Positions 51,691 through 63,386 of a DNA stretch of 64,000 bases are shown here, one piece after another. The first letter of the stretch is position 1. Each line of letters begins with the position of its first letter. The notes under the pieces are model-generated. The model had not been told where the DNA came from. It searched no databases and saw nothing but the letters and a program-made list of their open reading frames with translations. Source of the DNA: Anoplolepis gracilipes. Its lineage: Eukaryota; Arthropoda; Insecta; Hymenoptera; Formicidae. The stretch is taken from positions 4,433,501-4,497,500 of the forward strand of contig NC_132982.1 of the NCBI RefSeq assembly GCF_047496725.1, read 5' to 3'. A program made the position numbers and the translations under genes.

Positions 51691-53246
51691 CGTATTAACA
51701 AATATTCGGTAATATGAAATCATCAAGTCATTGATTAATTAAATGTTTGTTAATTTAATTTAATGAAAAATATTTGTCATTATTCGAATCTTTACTTATA
51801 TGATATAAATTACACACATAAATATATTTTTATCTCTCTACAATACATATAGATCATAGATTGCATATTTTTAAGGCAATAATATTTTAATTTAGAATAG
51901 CCTGTATATCATTTTATTTAGAATAATTCCTACAATTCTACATACATTATTAATGTTAGTTGACTTAATCATACCTAAAAATATTCTTGAAGAAAAAACT
52001 ATCTCCTTCTTTCTAAAAATATACTAAGATATCAATTTCTCTTTTTAATTTTGTCACCTTTTTATACATCACATTTGATACATCGTGCCTGAAAGGATTA
52101 ATTAACATATTCATGTCGAAATTGCGTGATTGAGAGAATACGAATTTTGCTTCGATTGTAGAAATAACATCAAATACAGATTTACCGCAAGAAGCACGAA
52201 CGTATACATAGTGTACTTCTCAAAATGTTCGTGGTTCGAGACAACAGCGGACAGAGTGGAATGGTATGCGCTTGAACTTTCCCGATAGCGGGATAGAATG
52301 CGCAGATTGCATGCTAAAACTTTCAGGCGAGACGAAACGAAGGAGTGTGTTTCGGGAATAATCAGGTATGAGAATACAATAACGAAATAAAACCGTCGTC
52401 ATATCGCCACCGCGTGCCAATTGCGCTCTACCATATGTGCAGGACGAGACTCATCCGTTGTTGGTGGCCCAAATAAAGAAAAGTGATTCTACGTAAAAAA
52501 AAAATAAAATAAAATAAATAAAAAATATATAAAATTAATTAAATATTAATTTTTTGATATAAAACTTGCTTTCAAAAAAATTAATTTTAAAAAAATTGAA
52601 AAATAATATATAGTTATTTTTAAACTTAAATAACTTCTATTTTGCAATTTGAATTTTCCAATCATACATCTTTTATTTATATTTTATCAAGTATAATAGT
52701 GATTATATTATATTAAATCAAAGTGATATATAAATAAAATTTTAATAGCGCGATAATATTTTTATTATTGTCGATAAAAATAGAAATTGATTAATATTAA
52801 CAAATCTTAATCTTTCGTAAAACATGGGAAAGAAGAAAATCCAAGTTGAAAAATAAGAGGTTCAACCGCGATTGTCGGTCTGTCGCAATTGCGATCTTCT
52901 TCCTGCAGCATCCAATGCAGTATACATCCTCCCCTCACTTCCCTTGTAGATCGTTGCCGACCGTACTTTTGCTAGCAGCAGGGGAAAAGGCACGTTAGCA
53001 CGTGACTGGAATTCGTTTTGCGAACTCTCTGCAACCGCGCATATAGAGCTCTCGTTTTAGGTGGTCGCGTTGCACGACATAAAGAGAGCGGAATCCATTT
53101 TTCTGAGATAAACTACCCGCACGAGAAACTTGTTGTAATGCAACAAGAATAAGAGAGATGAACGCAAACCCCAAGTATTTAAGTAAAAAGAATAATATTA
53201 GATAAACATTTGTAAAATAGTAAAAGCGTGAAATGTGCGTGAATAC

Positions 53247-53274
53247 ATACATTCATACATACATACATACACAC

Positions 53275-53302
<28 letters not shown>
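53247..53302. repeat. (ATAC)n-(AT)n microsatellite
   Basis: Repeated CATA/ATAC tetranucleotides followed by a short AT run. Confidence 0.85.
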
Positions 53303-53305
<3 letters not shown>

Positions 53306-53538
53306 AGAAATTATATAAGTGTTATTTTATATTTAGTTTAATATATAATGTATTTTTAAATAAATCTGGAACATAAATATTATTTACAAAAATATACTTA
53401 TCGCCAATGCAATGGTAATATTTTTTTCACTTAATATAAATATCACATAGCTAATATAACAGTTCGACACTATTGTAAACGTTTTGTCATGTTGTATTAC
53501 AAAGGTTTTGTTAAGCGATATTGATAACTCAAACGTTA

Positions 53539-53674
53539 GGTTGGTGCAAAAGTACGGCAGTTTTTATTATTTCTCCTTTATAATTTTAACACCAATTATA
53601 CATATATACGTAAGTGACCTATATATGTAAACAAAATAAAAATAAAACACATCCTGATATATTTTTGCACCAAT
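53539..53674. mobile_element. mariner-type MITE, copy 1
   Basis: Left end GGTTGGTGCAAAAGTACGGC; right end TTTTTGCACCAATG. Flanked by TA on both sides, the target used by Tc1/mariner elements. It is about 135 bp and has no coding capacity. The ends match the terminal-repeat style of mariner elements that begin TTAGGTTGGTGCAAAA. Confidence 0.75.
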
Positions 53675-53756
53675 GTAACGAAAAACCGAGCGAAAAACTC
53701 TTTATGCTAACTCCGAACAGAATAATTTAATTACTTATAATATCCTTATTAATTCA

Positions 53757-53887
53757 GGTTGGTGCAAAAATACGGCAGTTTTTATTATTTCTCCTTTATA
53801 ATTTTAAATTATACATATACGTAAGTGACCTATGTAAACAAAATAAAAATAAAACACATCCTGATATAAACATTTTTGCACCAATGT
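53757..53887. mobile_element. mariner-type MITE, copy 2 (tandem-duplicated)
   Basis: Nearly identical to copy 1, but preceded directly by AATTCA rather than TA. It therefore arose by duplication with its flank, not by a fresh insertion. On the minus strand it contains AATAAA (53781-53786), about 150 bp past the SRBD1 stop. Confidence 0.75.
53781..53786 (-). terminator. likely SRBD1 poly(A) signal inside the MITE
   Basis: AATAAA on the minus strand, about 150 nt after the stop codon, within MITE copy 2. A second identical hexamer exists in copy 1. Use in vivo is inferred. Confidence 0.4.
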
Positions 53888-53933
53888 AACGAAAAACTTT
53901 TTATGGTAATACCGAAAAGAATAATTTAATTAT

Positions 53934-54851
53934 TTATAATATCCTTATTAATTCAAGACCGATCCTGTTGTATGCTACTTCGATATTGATTACGTTTACT
54001 TCTACATGTTGGCCTACATGCAAAGTGTGATTTTTCATACGGCTAATATGTATTAATCCGTCCTTTTCAACCCCTACGTCTACAAAGGCTCCAAAATGGG
54101 TGACATTTCGCACGATACCGGTTAATATGGTATCGATCCTTAAATCATTGATAGATTGCACAGCTGCACGAAACAGCGGATAATTCGACTTTAATCGTAT
54201 ATCCTCGTCCTTTTTCATAGTCAAAGCTTTAATTATAATTTCCATGGTAGTTTCATCGGTATCAAATTGAGCAGCTAATTTGGCACATCCCGCTTTCGCG
54301 TGTGAATTTATCCGTTCAATAAAAGCCGAAGTACCAAGATCGTCCAACTTGCATTGGCAGTGTTTTAGGAATTTATTCGCTATCACATACGATTCCGGAT
54401 GGATCCACGTTTGATCCAAGATATTAAGATCATTCTTCGATTTTTTACCTTTCGTAATGGTTTCGCTAATCATTGCAGTTTCCGGTCTAATTCTTATAAA
54501 TCCCGCGCACTGTTCGAATGTTTTCTTTCCGATACCCTTTACGTCTAACAATTGTTCTCTATTCCTAAATGCACCGTGTTTAATTCGCCATTCTATGATA
54601 TTTGCAGCTCTAGAATTTGTGAGACCAGCTACTCTTCGCAAAAGGCACTGGGATGCTGTATTGACATCGACTCCTACAAAACTCACAGCTTCTGTGACAA
54701 CCTGCAATAATCTTTTCTTAGCAAAAATATAATGGAACTTATTGCATTATTATTTATTCAAATCTCTTTTAAAATCATCGCTAAAAGAAAGCTCAATTTT
54801 GGATCTCCATATAAAAACATTAAAAATTATGCTTTAATTTTGCCTAATAGC

Positions 54852-54902
<51 letters not shown>

Positions 54903-56869
54903 CAAAATTTTTTTCATATCTTAATATTTATTTATGTAATTATTATCAAATAATAAATTTTTATACTAACTTCGTCCAATGTATTCATTAATTGTTTTTC
55001 AGGAAGATCGTGCTGATACATCCCGACTCCTAAATGCTTCGGTTCTATTTTAACTAATTCCGCAAGTGGATCCTGCAAGCGTCTTGCTATCGAGATAGCC
55101 GACACCAGATTTGGATCTAGATCTGAGAACTCTGATTTTGCTTCAGAACTACAACTGTAAATAGATGCTCCAGATTCGTCAACGATGGTGTACGTCACGT
55201 CCAGTGAACCAAACATCTTCGATTGTATCATTTCTGTTAGAAACAATTCAGTTTTCCTGCATGCTGTAGCGTTTCCCAGAGCTAATACTGTACATTTATA
55301 CTTGTTCACTAACTTCGCCAAACTATCAGCCGCAATAGAAATTGAAACCTTATTTTTATGAGGATGTATCACAGTAGTCTCAAGAACGTTACCATGTTCT
55401 GATATAACAGCCAGTTTACACCCGTGATAGTAACCCGGATCTATACCAAGAATAATTTTACCTCGTACAGGAGGGGTGAGCAGCAAGTGCTTAACGTTAG
55501 TCGCAAAAACTTGTATAGATGCCTTTTCCGCTCTTTCCTTCATCTGACTTCGTATTCGACGTATGACCTGAGGTTTAATCAGTTTCTTGTAAGCATGATC
55601 AATACTATCGTTGAGTAAATCCTGATGCAAATTTGTTATATCTCCCATATTTTGCTGACGTGTATATTGTGATAGGCAAAACTCTTTGAATGCACATTCA
55701 AAAGTATCTGGAACTATAATTTTCACACTGATAATCTTTTGCGATTCGGCTCGATTAATGGCCAGTATGTGATGTGGTTTAATAACATCCTCTCTTGATC
55801 TAAAATTAAAATAATCTTTATACTTCTGTTCATTTTCATTCAAATCTTTTGTTACTTTACACTGCGACGTTTGTATGTAAAAGACAGATATTTTCCGGAA
55901 GGATGTCACTGCATTAAAAACCTTTTTATCTTTAGCAATAACATCCGCTATTATATGTACAATACCATTTTTCACTTGTTGCTCATTTCGCAAACCTTCC
56001 TTTTGTTCATTTATCAAAGATACTAATGGGGTTATTTTCCGTCCATGTAAAACAGCATTGCTAATATTTTCTAAGCCCAATTCTCTCGCTCTCTCTGCCA
56101 GAATCCGTTTTGATGATAACTTATATAAGGCATAAATGTCTTCTAGATCAGCAAGAGATTTTGCAGATGTGATAGTAGAGTGAATTTCTGGTGACCATTT
56201 TCCTAATTTATCAATGGTTTTTAAAATTGTTGCAGCACGGTTTTTAATAATATTGGCTTCCTCAAAACTTTCCTTAAGTGCTCTCAACTGATCAGGTTCC
56301 ATAGATCCAGTCTGTTGTTTTCTATATCTTGCAATAAAAGGTATAGTGTTCTCCATTTGAAGAAGAATTACTACATTCTTTACAATATTTTTATCTACTT
56401 TATTGATTTCACTTATGTAATCAATAGGTGTCCATTCTGTGCATTGTAAAAAACTCGAGTTTAATTTTTCTTTAATTTTAATATCTTGTTTTATATCAGT
56501 TTTCATCAAATTTTTCTGATTTTGTTGCACTACTTCAACATCTGAATTATTTTCATAATTATCAAATGGTGATTCTTCTAGTTTCGGTTTCTTGTTATTA
56601 AATATTTCTAAATTTTCTTCTTGACTTTTTCTTTTTTCAGATTTAACTTTATTCTGTTTATTATTCTTTTTATTATTTTTTATCTCTTTCGTTGATTGCT
56701 TCTTATTCTTTATCAATTTCTTTTTTGCTTTACTTTCTTCTATTGTATAATCTTCATCTTCAGATTCTGATATTGTTAGTAGTTGATAGTTAGTTTTATG
56801 GTCCTCATCATCCGAATCTGATATTTCAATTATTGGCTGATTACACTTGCTTCGTAAGATTCTTTTCAT
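53934..56869 (-). CDS. SRBD1: S1 RNA-binding domain-containing protein 1 (Tex/SPT6-like)
   Basis: Two coding exons: 56869-54971 (633 codons) and 54701-53934 (255 residues plus TAA), joined in phase 0 by a 269-bp GTTAGT...TTGCAG intron, giving 888 residues. The N-terminus (1-135) is acidic, then Lys-rich and probably disordered, with nuclear-localisation character. A Tex-type N-terminal helical region follows (about 145-300). The YqgF/RNase H-like fold starts at KIILGIDPGYYHG (471-483), with VDESGASIYS (563-572) and the family motif HLGVGMYQHD (612-621). Helix-hairpin-helix repeats (about 651-703) include GIGKKTFEQCAGF, and an S1 domain (about 824-888) starts DTILTGIVRNVTHFGAFVDV. The family binds nucleic acid; the metazoan role is poorly defined. 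The start ATG is the first in frame. Human SRBD1 is somewhat longer. The last codons lie in a tandem duplication with a MITE. Confidence 0.95.
54857..54899. repeat. (TA)n microsatellite in the SRBD1 intron
   Basis: About 20 TA units inside the 269-bp intron (54702-54970). Confidence 0.9.
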
Positions 56870-58170
56870 TTTGAAATCTTGTTAATGTCTTGTATCTGTT
56901 AAATAAATTAGTTTCTTCATACACGTACATTTATGATTTGTATTATGTACTTGGTAGTATCATGTATACAGATGTATTTTTTAAATAAATTGTATAAATT
57001 ACATTTCAATCAAAAATTCTTTATACTAAAATAGTTATTTTTTTAAGTGCGACAAAACTTTTTTTATTACGTCAAATTAATAATAGTACTAATTAATAAC
57101 TAATAAAAAAAAGTAGATATATAAATCACGTTATATCTTTTCCAACAATTTTTTATTGTAAAATTTCTTTCCTTTATATTTTTTTAGAACATCTGTTACA
57201 TGATAAGAAAAATGAAGTTAATTATTAAAAATAAAATTAATCAATATTCAATTATATTATATATTATAATAATTAAATGGATTATACCTAAATTAATGTA
57301 AATTAAAACGAAAATGTGAAGATAAACTTGACATCGATGATAATCATAACCTAAAAGTCAAACAGTGCACTTTAAGATGTAGTTGTAAAGACTACAGCGT
57401 TTAAAAATTCCGTTTCTCCAACAGTTCTGCCATCTTCAGTATTATATTCGTCATCATCGTGACATCGATAAAATAGTATGTATTACAAAGAAACAATTCT
57501 GAACAAAGTTTTATGATTGACAAGCAGAGCTGGTTCAGAAATAATTCAAGAATCTTGATAAATTGTATTATTTTACTTAATATATTAATTTAATTTACTG
57601 TAATAATTAGAATAATTATAATAATAAGAGCAGCGAGTAATTCTGCCAAAAATATATTTTATATAATTTTCAGATAAAAAATTAATAATTTCATACAGAC
57701 ACACATGCTCGCACACAAATGCACACATATGTATATATAAATGTATGTATTTACGCACACATGAAAAACATAAGATAGACTTATTACGAGAAAAAATAAT
57801 ATATCGTCGAGCAATTAATTATAAAAAAATGATATGCACATACTTGGTGATGATCAATTGCGGTTCCTCTGTATTCCGATGAGAAAATCAGAAAATAACG
57901 GTGTCGAAGTGGGAAAAGAGTCTCATCCGTTCATTCCAGTGCACAGGAAGCGGTTACCGATATCGATATTGATGAATAATGATAATGTACACAATGTTTG
58001 CGTTACGATAAACACACTAAACGAATACTCACAACTTTTCGCGCACAAAATTCCACTTTTAAATAAAAATAATCGCGACAAACATGCAACGACGTACGAA
58101 TGCAACTCCGCGATCGGCCGCGATCAGCTTCGTGTGACTCGCGATTCAAAATCAGTTCGAGAATCGCAAT

Positions 58171-58195
58171 ATCGCTTTTCGATAGTATCGAAGCG
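58171..58195. promoter_or_regulatory. DRE-like palindrome
   Basis: TCGATAGTATCGA sits within CGCTTTTCGATA/TATCGAAGCG symmetry and is followed by GACGTCAT. It resembles the TATCGATA element of insect housekeeping promoters and lies in the spacer between divergent genes. Role inferred. Confidence 0.35.
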
Positions 58196-58407
58196 ACGTC
58201 ATATATCTGCCAACTGTGTTTTAGTGTCAATTGCATGGTTGCGTATCCTACATTCAGTAACTTTTCTCTAAGAATGTAAATATATCCCTAGGGAAAAATT
58301 ATGCGAGAAAAAAATTGAGCAAAGAAAATAAGCATAAAAAGTACAAATAAAAATTCGTGATACTATAATATTAGAAATAATTAAAATAAGATTTTCTAAA
58401 AAGTGTA

Positions 58408-58439
<32 letters not shown>

Positions 58440-58739
58440 ACATATACCCCAGGCGATATTGATGTATGATTTCGATCGACATTTCGATTACAGAGGCGAA
58501 TATCAAATACTTTACAGCATTGGTCCGTATAATATTAATTCTACAAACGTATTCACATTACGACGATCGCTTTTGATATAATTTTTTTTTTTTTTTTTTT
58601 TTTTTTTTGTCTATAATTCTATTCTTTTACTTAGACAGTAAAAATTGCGAAAAATGCAGAGCGATTTGTGATCGATCCGTCACTATGCGTCTTTCGTAAC
58701 TCACTATTATTTGAAATCTTCAAGAGTAAATATAGTGCA

Positions 58740-58839
58740 TTCTCGAAGCATCGGAATGAACCAATCACGGCAGTTAGATTCGTGCGACATTTTTTGATTC
58801 TCGAAAACAGCGCTCGAAGCAACGGACCAATCGCAGTAA
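58740..58839 (+). promoter_or_regulatory. duplicated CCAAT-box block upstream of CCDC51
   Basis: Two diverged copies of CTCGAAGCAWCGG...CCAATC...GCAGT occur at about 58,742-58,776 and 58,813-58,839. Each contains a CCAAT box (58761-58765; 58827-58831), 250-350 bp before the CCDC51 ATG. Probably part of its promoter. Confidence 0.4.
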
Positions 58840-59088
58840 TTCTTTAACAGAAACAAAATTCTCTATATTTTATTAATAACGAATTAATTGCAATATTTAT
58901 TAAGCAATTAATATATATTTTCAATATAAGATTTTTAATATTATCTCGATGATATTTATGAGTGCAGATTAAATTACTTAGGGTTAGAAATAGAATTGGG
59001 GTTAGGTTAGCTCTCTTATTTCATTATGCTCGTATGTCATCAGCATGTGTGACTCGATATCGTTTTATTCAATTTTCTAGTTTACAAA

Positions 59089-59315
59089 ATGATAGAACGC
59101 TACCGACAATTAATTAATCTAATAATAAATAAACAAATAAAAAAATATGCGGTCTTTCATCACGCAAAAGAAATGATCGAAAATGCCACAGAAAAAGCGC
59201 AGAACAAGTTTTCCAATGTACAAAATGTCAAGGCCGAGAAATATAATATCGTTGAAAGTATTGCAAAAGTAAGCATTAAATATATAATATCGAGACCAAA
59301 ATTTTGATCTTTTAT

Positions 59316-59353
<38 letters not shown>

Positions 59354-60632
59354 ATATTGATAAATGTATTCTGAATAACGATCAATTTAGTCTTAAGACT
59401 TACATTGATTTAATTTGGAATATTTATAACTCTCTTATGCATTGAATTATGTTTCTTTATAAAATTTTAGCTACATTTATTAATAAGTTACTTAAGAAAT
59501 TGTTCAACTTTTTAGTCTGAATTTGAATTGGATACAATTTTATGCAATATAAAATAAAATTCTTAAAGATTATGAGAACTCTTCTGATTTTGATACCATT
59601 CAACTATATTACTTAAAGTTTTTGTTTCATACGGTTTTATTACTAATTATATACTGTAACATTATAAGAAAGTTTTTTAATATTTTTATTAAAGAAAGGA
59701 TTTTGAATTGACCGATAATCTGTAATGAAAATAACAATCTATAATTTTGGAAGACTATATATAGAGCAATAATTATATAATCATTAATTTTTATATTGTA
59801 GAAACTTAATGACAAGGCTATCATTATACAAGATTTAAATGCCAAGGCCTTAGAGCCAAGCACAGAATTACCAGGAAAAATTGTTAAATGGTGGCAATGG
59901 TATAACCAGTTAACAGGATTAAATACAGTTGAAGCAGCTAAAAGACAAGTAATTGTCCTTCAAGATAAATTGTTCCTATGTCAGGACAATAGAAGAACAT
60001 TAAACAAAGAACTGACAGAGATTTCTCAGAAATTACAAGAACTCTATGGTGAATTAGTTCAAACAAAACGAGATGATCCCAAATTTGTACATTTAACAGT
60101 GATGGAAAATAAGTGTTTGCAGGAACAAAATAAAGTTCTCAATCAGCTTACTTTATCAGAGAAAGAAGAAAGAGATAATTTCACACAGTTAGCTACTGCT
60201 ATCAAAGAATATCACGACAGTCAAAATTTAAATGCACAAAAATATAAATATTTATCTATCCTTGCATCTGCCATAATAGCAATTTTATCATTAATTGGTT
60301 CAATTATACTTAATAACAGGAGGATACTAGATGTAAGAAATACCATAAAAACAGTGCAAGAGAGGAATGAATTATTACATCAAACAAATACAAACGAATT
60401 GTCTGATCTTAAGAAAATATTGCTTTCATTTGATACCAAGTTTTCCAAACAAATCGCAAATAAAGAGGAGAACGACACTAATTTCCAAACAAAACCCAAA
60501 GAAAAGGAGAACAATAATTCATCTAATATTCTCGTGGCTTCTGCCAAGTATTCAGCATATTTGTTAATTTCAGGAACAAGTTATATTAAAAAAGGTATTT
60601 ATGCATGTGGGTCGTACATCTTTTACAAATAA
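59089..60632 (+). CDS. CCDC51: coiled-coil domain-containing protein 51 (MITOK-like)
   Basis: Two exons: 59089-59268 (60 codons) and 59802-60632 (276 residues plus TAA), joined in phase 0 by a GTAAGC...TTGTAG intron, giving 336 residues. Family landmarks are VKWWQWYNQLTGLNTVEAAK (about 88-107), LFLCQDNRR, TKRDDPKFVHLT, ERDNFTQLATAIKEYHDSQ and AQKYKYLSILASA. Two coiled-coil stretches (about 105-205 and 232-275) flank a transmembrane helix (about 208-231). A second hydrophobic segment ends the protein (about 301-335). In vertebrates this is MITOK, the pore-forming partner of ABCB8 in the mitochondrial ATP-sensitive potassium channel of the inner membrane. An acceptor-like TTCAATTTTCTAG lies 8 bp before the ATG, so an upstream exon carrying more of the mitochondrial presequence is possible. 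Human CCDC51 is longer. Confidence 0.92.
59318..59352. repeat. T homopolymer in CCDC51 intron 1
   Basis: About 35 consecutive T. Confidence 0.95.
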
Positions 60633-60998
60633 CAAATATTTATCAAAAATATTCAACTGCTCAACACAGTTAAATTTATACAAATTTTCTTTTTTTTCTA
60701 ATATATAATGATATATTTTTTATTAAATTTTTATAAAGGGGAAAGAGATAGTATATATAAATAAATGGTATAAAATTTGAAAATAAAATATAGAACAAAA
60801 ATATATTAATATTTAATATATATTAAAATACAAAGTTTCTTCTGTAAAATAAGAAAACTATATTTTATATTTGCCAGACAAACTGCTTCATATTGTTTAT
60901 AATTGATACACATTGTAGAATATGTTTATAAACATTAATTTTCTGTAAAAAATATTGTAACACTGTAATTATAACTGTAAATTGTAAATGTAATCTTA

Positions 60999-61004
60999 AA
61001 TAAA
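60999..61004 (+). terminator. likely CCDC51 poly(A) signal
   Basis: AATAAA about 370 bp after the stop. An earlier AATAAA-type hexamer near 60,760 is an alternative. Confidence 0.5.
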
Positions 61005-61087
61005 CATAATAAAAATCATGATATAAGTAAATGTTAATGATTTTTTATATTTCATAATTATACAAAATAAATTAACACTGAAATTAA

Positions 61088-61093
61088 TTTTAT
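61088..61093 (-). terminator. likely SGT1 poly(A) signal
   Basis: AATAAA on the minus strand about 165 nt after the SGT1 stop, facing the CCDC51 signal 84 bp away. Confidence 0.5.
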
Positions 61094-61258
61094 TGAATCA
61101 CTATATCATTATATAGAAAGAGAAATATTACAAAGTATCAATGTTGTCTACTTTCTTATCAATAACATATCATATTGAGTAATTATATGTATGATAATTG
61201 AATGCAATTATTGCAAGAAACACTGAAAAAATGATGTTTATAAATTTGATGTCCCAAA

Positions 61259-63386
61259 TTATGAGTCCCAAGATTTCCATTCCATTCCATCTGGTGGTTT
61301 TCTGTCAACTGTTCCATGTCCTACTTCTTCCCAATTAGTGCTCAGAACAGTGCCGCCAGATTCTAACTACATGACATATTTTCTTTATATTTTAATGTTT
61401 TTTTTTTTTTTTTTTACATCGGACAGATTATTATATTTATATTAAAACTATTGAAAATTTATATGCATATGCATTTATGCTAAGGTAGTTTCAATGAAAT
61501 GTCATTTTTAATATTTGGAATAAAAAATTTAGAAATGTCACTGTATACAATAAGTGATTTTTAATACAACATAACATTTATTGTATGCAAATAGAAATAG
61601 CTAAAAATAAATAGAATTTATTTTATTTATGCAAAATTGAAGTGCCATGTACTAAAGATTTACATTTGGAGAAGACAAATTCTTTTAGATACCAATAAAA
61701 TTTACATAAAATCTGCAATGTGCATCATGAACACGCTACAGTATCTCTCTTGTTACTATTTAATTTATCAAATATGAATATTTTACTTACAAAGGACTTG
61801 TTCATCGCACGTCTTACATCGTCAGATCCATTACCATATATTTGTTGAAAGAGAGCATTTATTGCTGCATCTCCTTCTGGTTGTTCAGCTGCTTCTTGTT
61901 TTTCTATTTCCTTTTCTACTTTATCCCAATCTCTGTGTACTTTACAGGAACTTGGATATTTAGATATTTGTTGGCTAGCTTGGAGTATTTCTTAAATAAT
62001 ACAAAAATATTTTAATTAAAAATATAATCAATATATATTAGTTTTATAGTGTAATAATAATATTTTTAGAAACTTATATGTATTAATATTTCGAAAAATT
62101 ATTAATTTTATATGACTTTTTTTATGTTACTATTATATTTTCACAATTGTTTTAAATATCAATCATATATGGAAAATGTTTCAATGATATATCAAAAATT
62201 TGAGGTTTTAATCCATTACAAATATTAGTATTAATAATAAAGTACAAAATAAATTATTAAATAAGGCACCAAGTATTGCCTATTAGCAGACATTATATTT
62301 TCATTTTATAAAATTTTGTATTTTATATTTATATTTTATCTCGTATATTTCTTTATGAAATAATGAAAGATTTATATATTTACCATTTGGTATAGGTTTT
62401 ACTTTATTTTGTTCAACTGGATTTCCCTCTAATACCGTCCATCTAAAATCATCTTGTTTTTTCAGTTTGATTTCTATTTTAGATGACCATACTTTGTGTG
62501 TACATTGTTCAACTACTATCGGATAAGCCAAATCTAATTCTAAACTATATTCATTACCAGATGGTAACTTTGCAGATACACTTAGCTGAAAAATAATTTG
62601 TAAAAATAATATCCTTAATAATATAATTATTAATAATAATAATTATATTTTTATATTAATAAAAGGATTAAAAAGTTTTATATATATATATACATGCATT
62701 TATATAATAAGCTACTTTCAGTCAAATGTCATTTTTTAAAATTTGGAGCAGTTTAAATATCTCGTAAATTTTAATTCAAAAATTCATTAAAAATTTAGTG
62801 TTTTTGTCAAATGTACAATTTATAATATAGAAATTAAAGATAATTCAAATTAATTGGAAATACTTAGATATCTAGGTATTTTAAGTATTATCAAAGAATA
62901 TCTGGATATCAAAGCATTGCTTGGAAAATAATACAAAATCATACACAAAATCATCTTAAGATATAATGCTTTTGTTTAAGAGATTTTTTGGTAAATGTTT
63001 ATCTTTACATAATCAGCAACAAATGAGTTCTGCTTTATCTGAATATTATTCTTGAAGCGTGAAGGTAAAGGTAAACATTTACCGATTTTTTATTTACTTT
63101 AATAAATAAGTTAACTCCTGATACGTTAACAGATAAATAAACTTCTAAATACGTACTGTATTTTCTTCATATGCAACTTTCACATTTTCTGTATTTTTTG
63201 CAAGTATTGTCACAATAATATGGGTGTCCGTTTGATACCAATCATGTTTTATTTTAGGAACAGGCATCTACAAAAATGGAACATTATTGTATCTAGATAT
63301 TTTGACATTATATATTCACATGATATTATTTGTGTGTATAAACTTACTACATTATTTTCCATTTTGGTGATAACGTTGTCAGTCAT
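61259..63386 (-). CDS. SUGT1: SGT1 (suppressor of G2 allele of SKP1) co-chaperone, TPR-less form
   Basis: Five exons on the minus strand: 63386-63348, 63267-63157, 62585-62384, 61990-61791 and 61366-61259. All introns are GT-AG and the frame is kept throughout, giving 219 residues. The CS domain (about 14-103) begins KIKHDWYQTDTHIIVTIL and includes KLPSGNEYSLELDL and SKIEIKLKKQDDFRW. The SGS domain (about 130-219) includes NALFQQIYGNGSDDVRRAMN, KSFLESGGTVLSTNW and a C-terminal PPDGMEWKSWDS. SGT1 binds HSP90 through the CS domain and HSP70-type partners and clients through SGS. It links chaperones to SKP1/SCF and kinetochore or centrosome assembly. The N-terminal TPR repeats of yeast and human SGT1 are absent. 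I believe the fly protein also lacks them. The start is the first in-frame ATG with A at -3; a few upstream codons lack ATG. Confidence 0.93.
61400..61416. repeat. T homopolymer in the last SGT1 intron
   Basis: A run of about 16-17 T between the last two SGT1 exons. Confidence 0.85.

Larger units (their letters stand above)
46865..53538. other. gene-poor stretch before the gene cluster
   Basis: No supported gene. It contains a direct repeat AGCTATTTATTTRC near 49,053 and 49,103, (GA)n at 49,307-49,375, (AC)n(AT)n at 50,492-50,555, a hAT-like relic from 50,671, and (ATAC)n at 53,247-53,290. A CpG-richer patch at 52,850-53,150 could be regulatory. Confidence 0.4.
53539..53955. repeat. tandem duplication of MITE plus SRBD1 3' end
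   Basis: Unit 1 (53539-53756) and unit 2 (53757-53955) align throughout. Each is a MITE followed by a flank ending TATAATATCCTTATTAATTC. In unit 2 this flank is the last six codons and stop of SRBD1 on the minus strand. Unit 1 therefore carries a non-functional copy of those codons. Confidence 0.75.
56870..59088. other. head-to-head intergenic region between SRBD1 and CCDC51
   Basis: On the minus strand, TTTATTTAACAG sits just before the SRBD1 ATG (about 56,899), so a 5' UTR intron is likely. Possible upstream non-coding exons lie near 57,346-57,480 and 58,030-58,240. A plus-strand 145-codon ATG frame (57,834-58,271) has no recognisable domain and overlaps minus-strand frames; I do not call it a gene. 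(TA)n lies at about 58,410-58,432 and a T run at about 58,580-58,608. Confidence 0.45.
60633..61258. other. tail-to-tail 3' UTR region of CCDC51 and SGT1
   Basis: AT-rich, no gene. It holds the two facing poly(A) signals listed separately and probably both 3' UTRs. Confidence 0.6.

Noticed and set aside
57378..57490. A short minus-strand frame ending in a plausible acidic/Thr tail.
   Set aside because: An in-frame stop precedes it with no acceptor between; more likely 5' UTR of SRBD1.
57834..58271. A 145-codon ATG frame between SRBD1 and CCDC51.
   Set aside because: No domain. Two minus-strand frames overlap it, and the block looks like promoter/5' UTR sequence with a DRE-like palindrome.
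59002..59010. TTAGGTTAG, matching the insect telomere repeat.
   Set aside because: Less than two units, expected by chance; not an interstitial telomere.
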